A stretch of DNA of 26,900 nucleotides, taken from positions 1 through 26,900 of the forward strand of contig JAJXDX010000002.1 in assembly GCA_021640185.1 (NCBI GenBank), read 5' to 3'. The notes under the pieces are model-generated. The model did no database searches. It was not told the origin of the DNA and saw only the letters and a list, made by a program, of their open reading frames with translations. This document shows positions 1 through 6,299 of the stretch, in pieces (positions within the stretch are counted from its first letter, which is position 1; each line of letters starts with the position of its first letter). The translations under genes and the position numbers were made by a program. The DNA comes from Oscillospiraceae bacterium (GTDB lineage: Bacteria; Bacillota; Clostridia; Oscillospirales; Acutalibacteraceae).

Positions 1-87
1 CTGCAGCAGGGCACGGGCGATGCCGTGACGGATCGCACCGGCCAGGCCGGTGCGAACCGTCACGGCATCGCCCGTGCCCTGCTGCAG
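1..87. repeat. 87-bp near-perfect palindrome at the sequence edge
   Basis: Positions 1-43 are the reverse complement of 45-87 around a single central base at 44; only the 32/56 pair fails to match. The right arm is ordinary rpsI coding sequence. The left arm does not give the Gly-rich residues expected upstream of the S9 motif TGQAGANRHG. The central part, about 34-54, is palindromic by virtue of the natural S9 codons and could have primed a fold-back. I read the left arm as an artefact of amplification or assembly at a contig end rather than genomic sequence; a true terminal hairpin is much less likely. Confidence 0.85.
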
Positions 88-216
88 TTCGATGGCGAGA
101 ACCTGCGTTCTCCGCTGAAGAAGGCCGGCTTCCTCACGCGTGATCCGCGTATGAAGGAGCGCAAGAAGTACGGCCTCAAGGCCGCCCGTCGCGCACCGCA
201 GTTCTCCAAGCGCTGA
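34..216 (+). CDS. rpsI: 30S ribosomal protein S9, C-terminal part (5' truncated)
   Basis: Encodes the last 60 residues of ribosomal protein S9, a small-subunit protein whose C-terminal tail reaches the P-site tRNA. Diagnostic sequence includes TGQAGANRHGIARALLQFD, then KKAGFLTRDPRMKERKKYGL, and the universal ending PQFSKR followed by TGA. The reading frame stays open to position 1, but residues encoded before about 34 do not resemble S9 because that stretch belongs to the palindromic edge sequence, so the true upstream part is missing. Arg is almost always CGT/CGC, as in highly expressed genes. A rho-independent terminator follows 30 bp downstream, so rpsI ends its operon here (normally rplM-rpsI). 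Confidence 0.95.
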   Translation, partial: RTGQAGANRHGIARALLQFDGENLRSPLKKAGFLTRDPRMKERKKYGLKAARRAPQFSKR

Positions 217-219
217 TCG
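199..219 (+). repeat. rpsI 3'-end copy 1 (candidate att half)
   Basis: This stretch encodes the final QFSKR and stop codon of rpsI. It matches 375-395 at 19 of 21 positions, the two differences both lying in one Ser codon (TCC here, AGC there). Looser similarity continues past the stop codon (CCT-AT-CCCTC in both). The 3' end of rpsI is a known integration target of some integrative elements, so this may be one side of an attachment-site pair. Confidence 0.55.
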
Positions 220-246
220 GCTGCCTTATCCCCTCAAGTCCTTTGG

Positions 247-280
247 CCCTCGGGCGGAAATTTCCGCCCGGGGGCTTTTT
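247..280 (+). terminator. Rho-independent terminator of rpsI
   Basis: A 10-bp perfect self-complementary core (cgggcggaaa/tttccgcccg), extended by C-G and T-G pairs at its base, is followed by CTTTTT at 275-280. It lies 30 bp after the rpsI stop codon. Confidence 0.85.
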
Positions 281-287
281 GCGTTTC

Positions 288-389
288 GCGCTTGCCGAAC
301 AGCGGCGTCCTCGCGGCGCAGCCGCTGCGGTCAAAGCGAAAAACGTGCCACCGGCACGTTTTTTACCGCTTCGACAGTTCAGCAAGCGC
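288..389. other. Compact multi-hairpin element
   Basis: An outer stem pairs 288-300 with 377-389 (12 of 13 complementary). Inside it are a 7-bp hairpin (300-306 with 321-327) and a long hairpin (334-349 with 353-371, including 11 uninterrupted pairs and the loop ACC). The 3' outer arm overlaps the second rpsI-end copy. It could be a palindromic intergenic repeat, part of a recombination site, or simply terminators in tandem. No copy of it recurs elsewhere in this window. Confidence 0.5.
339..364 (+). terminator. Second, probably bidirectional terminator hairpin
   Basis: An 11-bp perfect stem (339-349 with 353-363) has a 3-nt loop, starts with an A-run and ends in TTTTTT. It would work on either strand. 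On the plus strand it backs up the rpsI terminator 60 bp upstream. Confidence 0.6.
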
Positions 390-395
390 TGATCG
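375..395 (+). repeat. rpsI 3'-end copy 2 (candidate att half)
   Basis: A 19/21 match to 199-219. In the same register it also spells QFSKR and a stop, the Ser codon being AGC rather than TCC, but there is no S9 sequence before it. Preservation of the peptide with a changed synonymous codon suggests the copy came from a different rpsI allele, as an integrative element would bring. No integrase gene is visible in the window. Confidence 0.55.
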
Positions 396-498
396 CCCCT
401 ATACCCTCCCTTGTGATGATATCCCGGTACATGGAAGGATCGTCCGCGTTTGTGTATGACATTTACAGCATACGCTTTGTTCGCCGGTAGGTATCGCA

Positions 499-527
499 TT
501 GAAAACGGTCGGCGCTTGTGCTATACT
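499..527 (+). promoter_or_regulatory. Sigma-A-type promoter of an orphan transcript
   Basis: TTGAAA at 499-504 and TATACT at 522-527 are separated by exactly 17 bp, predicting a start near 534. No convincing protein-coding gene follows; the next strong signals are a perfect hairpin at 673-698 and a terminator at 802-841. Confidence 0.65.
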
Positions 528-533
528 GTAAAA

Positions 534-841
534 TGCGCAGTTGCGCCGGACGGGCATGAGCGCAGAAAAGAGGCGAAAGTATGGCCGGAGTCATCCCGTG
601 CTGCTTTGATGATCTTGTTTGATGTTTCGGGACGTTTCTGCACCGGGCATCCGCCTCTGGATATACGGCTCTCGTTCATGCCGTTATCGGCATGAACGTT
701 CGGCCGTCCGTGGCGGCAGCGTGCAAAAAAGCCGAATTAGATCCACCCACCGCTCCGCAAAACAAAAACAAGGCTTTGACGGGGCGAAAAACCGCGTCTA
801 TATCCCTCGGATCCGAGCTTTGGATCCGAGGGATCGTTTTT
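534..841 (+). ncRNA. Candidate structured RNA of about 300 nt, family not recognised
   Basis: The span runs from a good promoter to a strong terminator and lacks a plausible gene. Internal complementarities suggest structure: 550-559 with 591-599 (one bulge), 562-568 with 635-641, 569-575 with 652-658, a perfect 11-bp hairpin 673-683/688-698, and 728-733 with 772-777. The second and third pairings cross, so they are either alternatives or a pseudoknot. I looked for signature sequences of RNase P RNA, tmRNA, SRP RNA, T-box and common riboswitches and found none that fits. It could be a trans-acting RNA or a decayed leader. Expression is inferred, not seen. Confidence 0.3.
802..841 (+). terminator. 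Strong rho-independent terminator
   Basis: A perfect 13-bp stem (802-814 with 822-834) with a 7-nt loop is followed by CGTTTTT. It closes the orphan transcription unit that starts near 534. No gene of more than trivial length ends just upstream. Confidence 0.75.
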
Positions 842-1042
842 GCGGCGGATCTGGCGGCTTTGCCCACCGGGAGCCGCCGAAAAGGCCGACGGTAGCTCTG
901 TGTCCTGCCGTCCATGTGTGATATGGTCCCTTTTGCCGGTTTTGTGCTGCGATCTAACTTTGGCACACCACACCCTTTTATCTCGCCGTCCATGAGGTAT
1001 CGTATGCCGACAGTTCTTTATTTGCCGGTTCGTCAAAGCCGC
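842..1042. other. Intergenic spacer with one hairpin
   Basis: No coding or RNA gene is supported here. A 7-bp hairpin (853-859 with 872-878) lacks a T-tract. The 10-mer gccgtccatg occurs twice (907-916 and 985-994). The right end leads into the TetR promoter. Confidence 0.4.
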
Positions 1043-1071
1043 TTGACAAACCGCGCTTCTTGATATATAAT
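1043..1071 (+). promoter_or_regulatory. Consensus promoter of the TetR operon
   Basis: TTGACA (1043-1048) and TATAAT (1066-1071) are both perfect consensus boxes at the ideal 17-bp spacing. The AT-rich sequence just downstream contains the short inverted repeat aatta-taaa-taatt around the predicted start site, a reasonable but unproven place for TetR autorepression. Confidence 0.85.
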
Positions 1072-1115
1072 TTCAATTATAAATAATTCCCGTTATATAT
1101 GAGAGGGGTGCGCCT

Positions 1116-1688
1116 ATGCCGGCAAAAGCGAAGGTCACCAAAGAAATGATCGTTGACGCGGCTTTTGCGATCGCCCGGGAAACGGGGGCGGAAAACATCA
1201 ACGCAAGGACCGTATCGGAACGGCTGCACTGTTCCACGCAGCCCGTCATGTATCATTTCGCGACGATCGAGGAGCTGAAACGGACGGTCTATGAAAAGGC
1301 AGATCTTTACCATTCGGCATATCTGATGGAGATGAAGCGGCCGCCGAAGGGCGCCGCGCTCGGGATCGGCATGAATTATATCCGCTTTGCGATCGAAGAG
1401 CCGTACTTGTTTCGTTTTTTGTTCCAGTCGGACCGTTTCGGCGGGAAAACGCTGCTTGAGCTGATCGATGCCGAGGAGCTTTCTCCTGTTCTTTCGGCGA
1501 TGCAGGGTGCCTTGGGGGTCGACAGGGAGCAGACCAAAAAGATCTTTCTGACGGTTTTTTTGTTTGCCCACGGGTATGCCAGCATCATCGCCAACAATGC
1601 CCTGAAATACGACGAGGAACTGATCGCCGCCCGGCTGGACCGGGCATACAGAGGTGCGATATCGGCGGCGCGGGAGGAAACGACATGA
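1116..1688 (+). CDS. TetR/AcrR-family transcriptional regulator
   Basis: A 190-residue one-component regulator. Residues about 9-52 form the TetR helix-turn-helix, with the recognition region RTVSERLHCSTQPVMYHFAT and the family's YxHF signature. The rest is an all-helical ligand-binding and dimerisation domain, rich in aromatic residues around LFRFLFQSDRF. The ATG at 1116 follows a GAGAGGGG ribosome site and a perfect consensus promoter. Its stop overlaps the next start (ATGA at 1685-1688), so it is translationally coupled to the CPBP gene and probably represses its own operon. The ligand cannot be told from sequence. The TetR assignment is secure; control of the downstream genes is inferred from position. 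Confidence 0.9.
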   Translation: MPAKAKVTKEMIVDAAFAIARETGAENINARTVSERLHCSTQPVMYHFATIEELKRTVYEKADLYHSAYLMEMKRPPKGAALGIGMNYIRFAIEEPYLFRFLFQSDRFGGKTLLELIDAEELSPVLSAMQGALGVDREQTKKIFLTVFLFAHGYASIIANNALKYDEELIAARLDRAYRGAISAAREETT

Positions 1689-2423
1689 AAAAGCTGTATG
1701 AGAAAAGCGAGCTGGCCTTTGCGCTCATGTGGGTCGCGCTCTATTGCGTTCTGCAGTCGGTGGCAGAGCCGCTGAATAAAACGATCGGGACCGAATACGC
1801 GGCAAGCGCCGCCTTTTGCCTTTTGCAGGCGATCGTTCTTTTCGTTTTTATCCGCAAGAACGGTCTGATGAAGCGGTACGGCCTTTGCCGGCCGCGTATC
1901 CGCCCGGCGGTTTTTCTATGATGTGCCGCTCGCTATTTTGGCGTCGGGGAACTTGTGGAACGGCGTCGCAGTCAACTACGCGCCGGCAGGGACGGTCTGC
2001 CGTGTCGTGTGTATGCTCGGCGTCGGCTTTTTGGAGGAGGTGATCTTCCGCGGGCTGCTGTTCACGGCCATCGCCAAGGATAATATCAAGTCTGCGGCCG
2101 TCATCTCCAGCGTGACCTTCGGCATCGGGCATATCGTTGATTTGATCAACGGCAGCGGCAGGGATCTGGTGGAAAACCTGTGCCAGATCGTTTTTGCGGT
2201 CGCGGTCGGTCTTTTGCTGGTCACGATCTTTTATCGCGGCGGCAGCCTGCTCCCCTGCATCCTCGTCCACGCGGCGATCGATGTGTCGGGCACGTTCGCC
2301 GACGATACAGGCCTTACCGCAGGGATGCGCCTGTGCCACGTCGCTGTCCTGACCGCGATCGCGGTCGCCTATACGCTGATCCTGACCAAAACGCTGCCGA
2401 AAAGGCGCAAAACAGAGGAGTGA
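1685..2423 (+). pseudogene. CPBP-family intramembrane metalloprotease, interrupted by a frameshift
   Basis: Two adjacent reading frames together encode one CPBP (CAAX protease / bacteriocin-processing, Abi-like) membrane protein of about 245 residues. The first runs from ATG 1685 to a stop at 1921 and carries the first membrane helices, ending at KRYGLCRPRIRP. The second continues at about 1900 with ARRFFYDVPLAILASGNLWNGV and runs to 2423. The join is what intact family members show across this point. The second part holds the catalytic motifs EEVIFRG, FGIGH and HAAID. One extra base (or a two-base loss) within about 1895-1906, in the run gtatccgcccggc, explains the break. It may be a sequencing error, since the catalytic half is well preserved, or a recent null mutation. 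Family substrates are usually unknown. Confidence 0.8.
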
Positions 2424-2429
2424 GCAGCC

Positions 2430-3332
2430 GTGCAGATCGATCGGTTCTTCATCGACGGGGACATCCGGGGCGCCATCGCCTATATGCGCGCGCACGAGCA
2501 GTTCGCTGACGTTCTCCCTGCGTATGCCGCGCTTTTTGAAAACGCCGAATACCGCACATACGACGTGCCGGACGGGATCAACGACATCCTGCGGCGATAT
2601 CAGATCTATCTCCGGGACACGTTTTATTGCGGCGTGCCGGAGGCGGAGGCCGCAGACCGGCTGCTGGCGGGGCTGAGAGCACTGACCGGTCTGCCGGAGG
2701 CGGACGAGGCGGCCTTGGCGGGGCGGCTGGGGTCACTGTTCGCGGCGGCGGGCTATCATGCGCTGTTCGGCAAAACGCAGGGATATTACGGTCCGTATAT
2801 TTGGCGGGACACCGTCCCGACGGTTTACCGCGTCGAGCTGCCGGACGGCGCGGCGGAATATACCGTCAACATCCTGAAAGGCTTCGTGTTCCGGGGGTGG
2901 ATGGACTATCTGACCTTCGGGCGGCACGGCACGGGCGGCTGGACTTCGCCCGACGGCACGATCAACTGTGTCGCGCAGGCGTACGATCTCGGGAGTGAGC
3001 GGTTTTTGGTCTCGCTGCTGAAGCACGAGGCGCAGCACGCCGCGGATATGAAACGCTTCCCCGGCATCGCCCCGGCGGAGCTGGAATACCGGGCAAAGCT
3101 GGTGGAGCTTTGCTATTCCGGCGATCCGGGGCTGCTGCAAAAGTTTTTGTCGGAAGCGGACGAAAGCAAAACGGGCGACAGCCACGCGGTCGCGTCTGTG
3201 CGGATCGGGCGTGCGTTCGCCGGCGCAGATCCCGGATCGCTGCCCGACATCCGGGCGCGGGCGCTGGAGTCGTTCCATGCGCATACGAAAGAGATGGAAG
3301 AAAAATACGGAGGAAAACGAAATGGACGATAA
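2430..3332 (+). CDS. Uncharacterised protein with a HEAQH zinc-protease-like motif
   Basis: I do not recognise a characterised family. The 300-residue protein has no signal peptide or membrane helix. Its clearest feature is LLKHEAQHAAD, with H199, E200 and H203 forming a HExxH pattern, followed by a Glu-rich helix (E217, E219, LEYRAKLVEL) that could supply a third metal ligand, as in gluzincins. The N-terminal half is helical; the middle (about 110-190) has many aromatic residues and Gly, suggesting beta structure. It starts at a GTG preceded by GAGGAG overlapping the CPBP stop region, and its last 11 bp overlap the methyltransferase gene. A metal-dependent hydrolase is a motif-based guess. 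Confidence 0.6.
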   Translation: MQIDRFFIDGDIRGAIAYMRAHEQFADVLPAYAALFENAEYRTYDVPDGINDILRRYQIYLRDTFYCGVPEAEAADRLLAGLRALTGLPEADEAALAGRLGSLFAAAGYHALFGKTQGYYGPYIWRDTVPTVYRVELPDGAAEYTVNILKGFVFRGWMDYLTFGRHGTGGWTSPDGTINCVAQAYDLGSERFLVSLLKHEAQHAADMKRFPGIAPAELEYRAKLVELCYSGDPGLLQKFLSEADESKTGDSHAVASVRIGRAFAGADPGSLPDIRARALESFHAHTKEMEEKYGGKRNGR

Positions 3333-4236
3333 AGCCGGCATCACCGCCCTGATGAGCGCGTTCGGCCGGGCGTTCCATGCGGAGAACGAAGCGCATCCCG
3401 TTTTTGCCGATCATGCTGCCAAAGAGCTGATGACGGCAGAGGAATATGCCGCCGTCGGGGACTATCTCCTCGGCGGCGCGCAGTTCTTCGCACCGGAGAC
3501 CGACCCCGCGGCTTTGGCGCCGAAGGCGCTGCTGCGCCGGCTGGTGAACGACCATATCGCGCCGTCGCCGCTCAGCCGTGCGGTGTATACGGAGCGGGCG
3601 CTGAAAACGGCCGCCCTGACCGGCACGGGGCAATACGTCATCCTCGGCGCGGGGCTGGACACCTTCGCTTTTCGGGAAACGGCGTTTTTGGCGAAGCACC
3701 GGGTGTTCGAGGTCGATCACCCGCTGACGCAGGCGGACAAAAAGGAGCGGATCGCCCGCGCCGGCCGAACGATCCCCGCCGGCCTGACGTTCGTCCCTGC
3801 GGACTTTACCGAGGACAGCCTGACGCAGCGCCTGACCGCCGCCGGCTTCGACTCGTCCGCAAAAGCTTTTTTCTCGTGGCTCGGGGTGACCTACTATCTG
3901 CCGGCCGAAACGATCGACAAAACGCTTGCCGAGTTGTCTGCACTTTGTGCGGACGGCAGCACGCTTGTGTTCGACTATCCGGACGAGGGGTTCTTCGCCG
4001 CGCCTGTGCGGCGTGTGCAAAACACGATCATGATGGCCAAGGCCGGCGGCGAACCGATGCGTTCGGCGTTTTCCTACGGTGAGCTTGAAGCGCTGCTGGA
4101 AAAGCACGGCTTTTTGATCTATGAGCTGCTGACGCCGGCGGATATCCAAAGGGACATCATCGACAGGGCGGGCGCGGAGATGAAAGCCTTTGAACACGTC
4201 AACTACTGCCTTGCGGTCAGAAAGGAGCAGGCCTGA
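3322..4236 (+). CDS. Class I SAM-dependent methyltransferase, LCMT/PPM1-like
   Basis: A 304-residue cytosolic methyltransferase of the leucine carboxyl methyltransferase-like group, in bacteria mostly small-molecule O-methyltransferases of unknown substrate. The SAM-binding motif I is VILGAGLDTFAFR (about 106-118), followed by the acidic strand VFEVDHP and the family's FFSWLGVTYYLPAETI segment. The start at ATG 3322 is chosen over in-frame upstream Mets because it follows a GGAGG site and the upstream residues are just the previous gene in another frame. It overlaps the previous stop by 11 bp and the next start by TGATG, so the run is translationally coupled. Family assignment is good; substrate unknown. 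Confidence 0.85.
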   Translation: MDDKAGITALMSAFGRAFHAENEAHPVFADHAAKELMTAEEYAAVGDYLLGGAQFFAPETDPAALAPKALLRRLVNDHIAPSPLSRAVYTERALKTAALTGTGQYVILGAGLDTFAFRETAFLAKHRVFEVDHPLTQADKKERIARAGRTIPAGLTFVPADFTEDSLTQRLTAAGFDSSAKAFFSWLGVTYYLPAETIDKTLAELSALCADGSTLVFDYPDEGFFAAPVRRVQNTIMMAKAGGEPMRSAFSYGELEALLEKHGFLIYELLTPADIQRDIIDRAGAEMKAFEHVNYCLAVRKEQA

Positions 4237-4787
4237 TGGAAACAGCGACGAAACGCGCCCCTTACACGATCGGGCGCGCACAGCCGGAGGATGCCGCCGC
4301 GCTGTTGGCGTATCTGAAGATCATCGGCGGGGAGACGGATAACCTCAGCTTCGGCCCGGAGGGCGTGCCGCTGACCGAGGAGGCCGAGCGTGCCTATCTT
4401 GCCATGCAGGCGCAGTCGTGCGACCACATCCAGCTGTTGGCCAAGGCGAACGGGGAGATCGTCGGCACCGCGAGCCTTGACCGCAAGCCGGGGCGGATGC
4501 ACCACCGCGCCGAGTTCGGCATCAGCCTGAAAAAAGCGTGGTGGGGCTGCGGCGCGGCGGCCGTTTTGGCGCAGGGCGTGCTCGACTTCGCGCGGGCGGC
4601 CGGGATAGAGCAGGTCGATCTGGAAGTGCGCAGCGACAATGCCCGCGCGATCGCGCTGTATAAAAGGCTCGGGTTTCGCCGGCTGTGTACGTTCCCCGGT
4701 TTTTTCAAGATCGGCGGCGAGCCGATCGACTTCGATCTGATGATCTTGACTTTCGGTCCGGTCGCGCAGGATAAAGATCAACGGTAA
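4236..4787 (+). CDS. GNAT-family N-acetyltransferase
   Basis: A 183-residue acetyl-CoA-dependent acyltransferase. The GNAT fold is evident from the central strand DHIQLLAKANGEIVGTASL, the strand AEFGISLKKAWWGCG leading into the pyrophosphate-binding turn (GCGAA) and helix, and the C-terminal VDLEVRSDNARAIALYKRLGFRR typical of RimI/YhhY-like members. The acceptor (protein N-terminus, amine or antibiotic) cannot be assigned. Its ATG overlaps the methyltransferase stop by one base, so it belongs to the same operon. Confidence 0.85.
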   Translation: METATKRAPYTIGRAQPEDAAALLAYLKIIGGETDNLSFGPEGVPLTEEAERAYLAMQAQSCDHIQLLAKANGEIVGTASLDRKPGRMHHRAEFGISLKKAWWGCGAAAVLAQGVLDFARAAGIEQVDLEVRSDNARAIALYKRLGFRRLCTFPGFFKIGGEPIDFDLMILTFGPVAQDKDQR

Positions 4788-4809
4788 AAACCGTATGGGA
4801 GGAAGACGA

Positions 4810-5175
4810 ATGGATAAACTGATCGGCTGCTGCGGACTGGACTGCGAGACCTGTGACGCCCGGATCGCAACGGTAAAAAACGACGACGCGCTGCGCGAAA
4901 AGACCGCCGCGCTTTGGACGAAGCTCAACGGCGTGCCGATCGCACCGGATCAGATCTGCTGCACCGGCTGCCGGGTCGACGGCGCAAAAACGCCGTTTTG
5001 CGAAATGCTCTGCCCCGTGCATCGCTGCGTGCGGGAAAAGGGCTTCGCTACCTGTGCGGACTGTGGGCAGACGGACGGCTGCCCGACGCTGGGGATCATC
5101 GCCGCGAACAGCCCGTTCGTGTTGGAGAACCTTGACCGGCTCCGTAAAGCGCAGCCGGTTGACAGCGGCCGGTAG
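4810..5175 (+). CDS. DUF3795 cysteine-rich protein
   Basis: A 121-residue small protein with the DUF3795 arrangement: CCGLDCETCDARIA near the N-terminus, then CCTGC, CEMLCPVHRC and CADC clusters, ending in GCPTLGIIAANSPFVLENLDRL. The Cys spacing implies bound metal, zinc or an iron-sulfur cluster, but the family has no established function. The ATG at 4810 is preferred over an in-frame ATG at 4795 because GGAGG lies between the two at the right distance. It is the last gene of the TetR-led run and faces the convergent isomerase gene across a hairpin. Confidence 0.8.
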   Translation: MDKLIGCCGLDCETCDARIATVKNDDALREKTAALWTKLNGVPIAPDQICCTGCRVDGAKTPFCEMLCPVHRCVREKGFATCADCGQTDGCPTLGIIAANSPFVLENLDRLRKAQPVDSGR

Positions 5176-5198
5176 GCGGCGTAAAGGCATCGTATCGC

Positions 5199-5241
5199 AA
5201 AAAAAGAGGCGTGGCCGGCAAAAGCACGGTCACGCCTCTTT
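5199..5241 (-). terminator. Terminator of the glycyl radical enzyme operon
   Basis: A perfect 11-bp stem (5203-5213 with 5231-5241) is followed on the minus strand by a run of seven T. One arm lies inside the last codons and stop of the manA-like gene, so termination is packed right against the coding end. It may also slow plus-strand transcription from the DUF3795 gene. Confidence 0.85.
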
Positions 5242-6288
5242 CGGCGGCAGACAAACGGCACACGTCAGCGTCCCTTCGGTGTGCAGGACGACGCGGCCGG
5301 CCGCCGCGCACGGCAGAAAGAAGCAGTCGCCCCGCCGGAGCGGCCGGCGCTCCGGCCCAAACGTGATCTCCCCTGCCCCGTCTGTGACGACGCAGACGGC
5401 GGGCGCCGAACGCAACGTATGCGCGCAGGCGGTGAGCGTTACCCGCTCGATGGCGAAGCAGGGCGTGTCGGCGTAGGAGATCAGGCTTTCCCGAAGGCAG
5501 CCGCCCGACCGCCCGATCACCTGCGGCGTGCGCCGGGCGCGGGCAACGGCGGCTTCGCCGTGGACGGAGAAGTCGAACACGTCAAGTGCGGTGTCCGCGT
5601 CAAGGCCGAGATACATCTCCCGGTCGCTCAGCGTGTAGTCGGCGCAGCGGCGCTCCGGCTGAACGGTGAAGTCCGTCGGCTCCTGCACCTCGAGCATCAG
5701 GCAGCCCGCGCCGATCGCGTGGATCATGCCGGCCGGGATGAAGAACACGTCGCCCGGTCGCACGGGGACCTCGTTGAGCAGCGAGACCATGGCATTTTCG
5801 TCCGTTTCGCTGCGCTGCGCCGCGTCGGCGAGCTGCGCCTTCGTCGTCGCGTTTTTGAAGCCGAGATATATCCGTGCGCCGGGACGGGTGGCCAAAACGA
5901 GCCAGCTTTCCGCCTTGCCGTGATCGCTGTGCAGATGCCGGCGGGAGAATGCCCGATCCGGGTGCGCCTGCACCGGCAGACGCACGGCACTGTCGAGCAG
6001 CTTGACCAGCACGCCGAGCTCGCGGCGGCTACCGAGCAGCGCCTGCCGGTGATCGCGGGACAGGTCGTCGAAATATCCCCCGCCGTCCGCCAGACGGGAC
6101 ACGCCCTCCCGCTCGCTGCGGCCGGCGGGACCGAGCGCACGCACGGCAGAGGCGATCCATTCCTCCGGTGTGTGGCCGTCGGCCGAGCCGTCGCCGAGGA
6201 AGGCGCCGAACCCGGCGCCGCCGGTGTATACGCGCCACACACGGTCGCGCAAAAAGAACAGCGGCCGGGCAAAGCGACGGTCATCCAT
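5230..6288 (-). CDS. manA: Class I mannose-6-phosphate isomerase-like protein
   Basis: Zinc-dependent cupin isomerase family that interconverts mannose 6-phosphate and fructose 6-phosphate; 352 residues, close to the Bacillus-type size. Metal-site motifs are present: VQAHPD (about 106-111), GKAESW with the ligand Glu near 127, and IPAGMIHAIGAG (about 184-195) with the ligand His near 190, then LEVQEPTDFTV. The start at 6288 is preferred because AGGGGA lies 7 bp upstream; an in-frame ATG at 6303 overlaps the kinase stop as ATGA but has no ribosome site. It is the last gene of the operon. The partner genes make a phosphosugar other than mannose 6-phosphate possible. Confidence 0.85.
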   Translation of the reverse strand: MDDRRFARPLFFLRDRVWRVYTGGAGFGAFLGDGSADGHTPEEWIASAVRALGPAGRSEREGVSRLADGGGYFDDLSRDHRQALLGSRRELGVLVKLLDSAVRLPVQAHPDRAFSRRHLHSDHGKAESWLVLATRPGARIYLGFKNATTKAQLADAAQRSETDENAMVSLLNEVPVRPGDVFFIPAGMIHAIGAGCLMLEVQEPTDFTVQPERRCADYTLSDREMYLGLDADTALDVFDFSVHGEAAVARARRTPQVIGRSGGCLRESLISYADTPCFAIERVTLTACAHTLRSAPAVCVVTDGAGEITFGPERRPLRRGDCFFLPCAAAGRVVLHTEGTLTCAVCLPPKEA

Positions 6289-6299
6289 GCGTTTTCCCC

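Noticed and set aside
450..695. Short open frame of 81 codons in the rpsI-tetR gap
   Set aside because: It spans the -35 and -10 boxes of the orphan promoter, has no ribosome site and its protein has no recognisable character.
779..845. T-box-like antiterminator before the 802-841 terminator (ggggcgaaaaaccgcg resembling AGGGUGGNACCGCG)
   Set aside because: The UGGN bulge that must pair with the tRNA end is missing, no Stem I features are recognisable upstream, and no aminoacyl-tRNA synthetase or amino-acid gene follows.
853..878. Hairpin as a further terminator
   Set aside because: There is no T-tract on the plus strand and no gene to terminate on the minus strand.
3211..3321. N-terminal extension of the methyltransferase to an ATG at 3211
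   Set aside because: The extra residues are Arg-rich translation of the preceding gene in another frame; ATG 3322 has the ribosome site and matches the family length.
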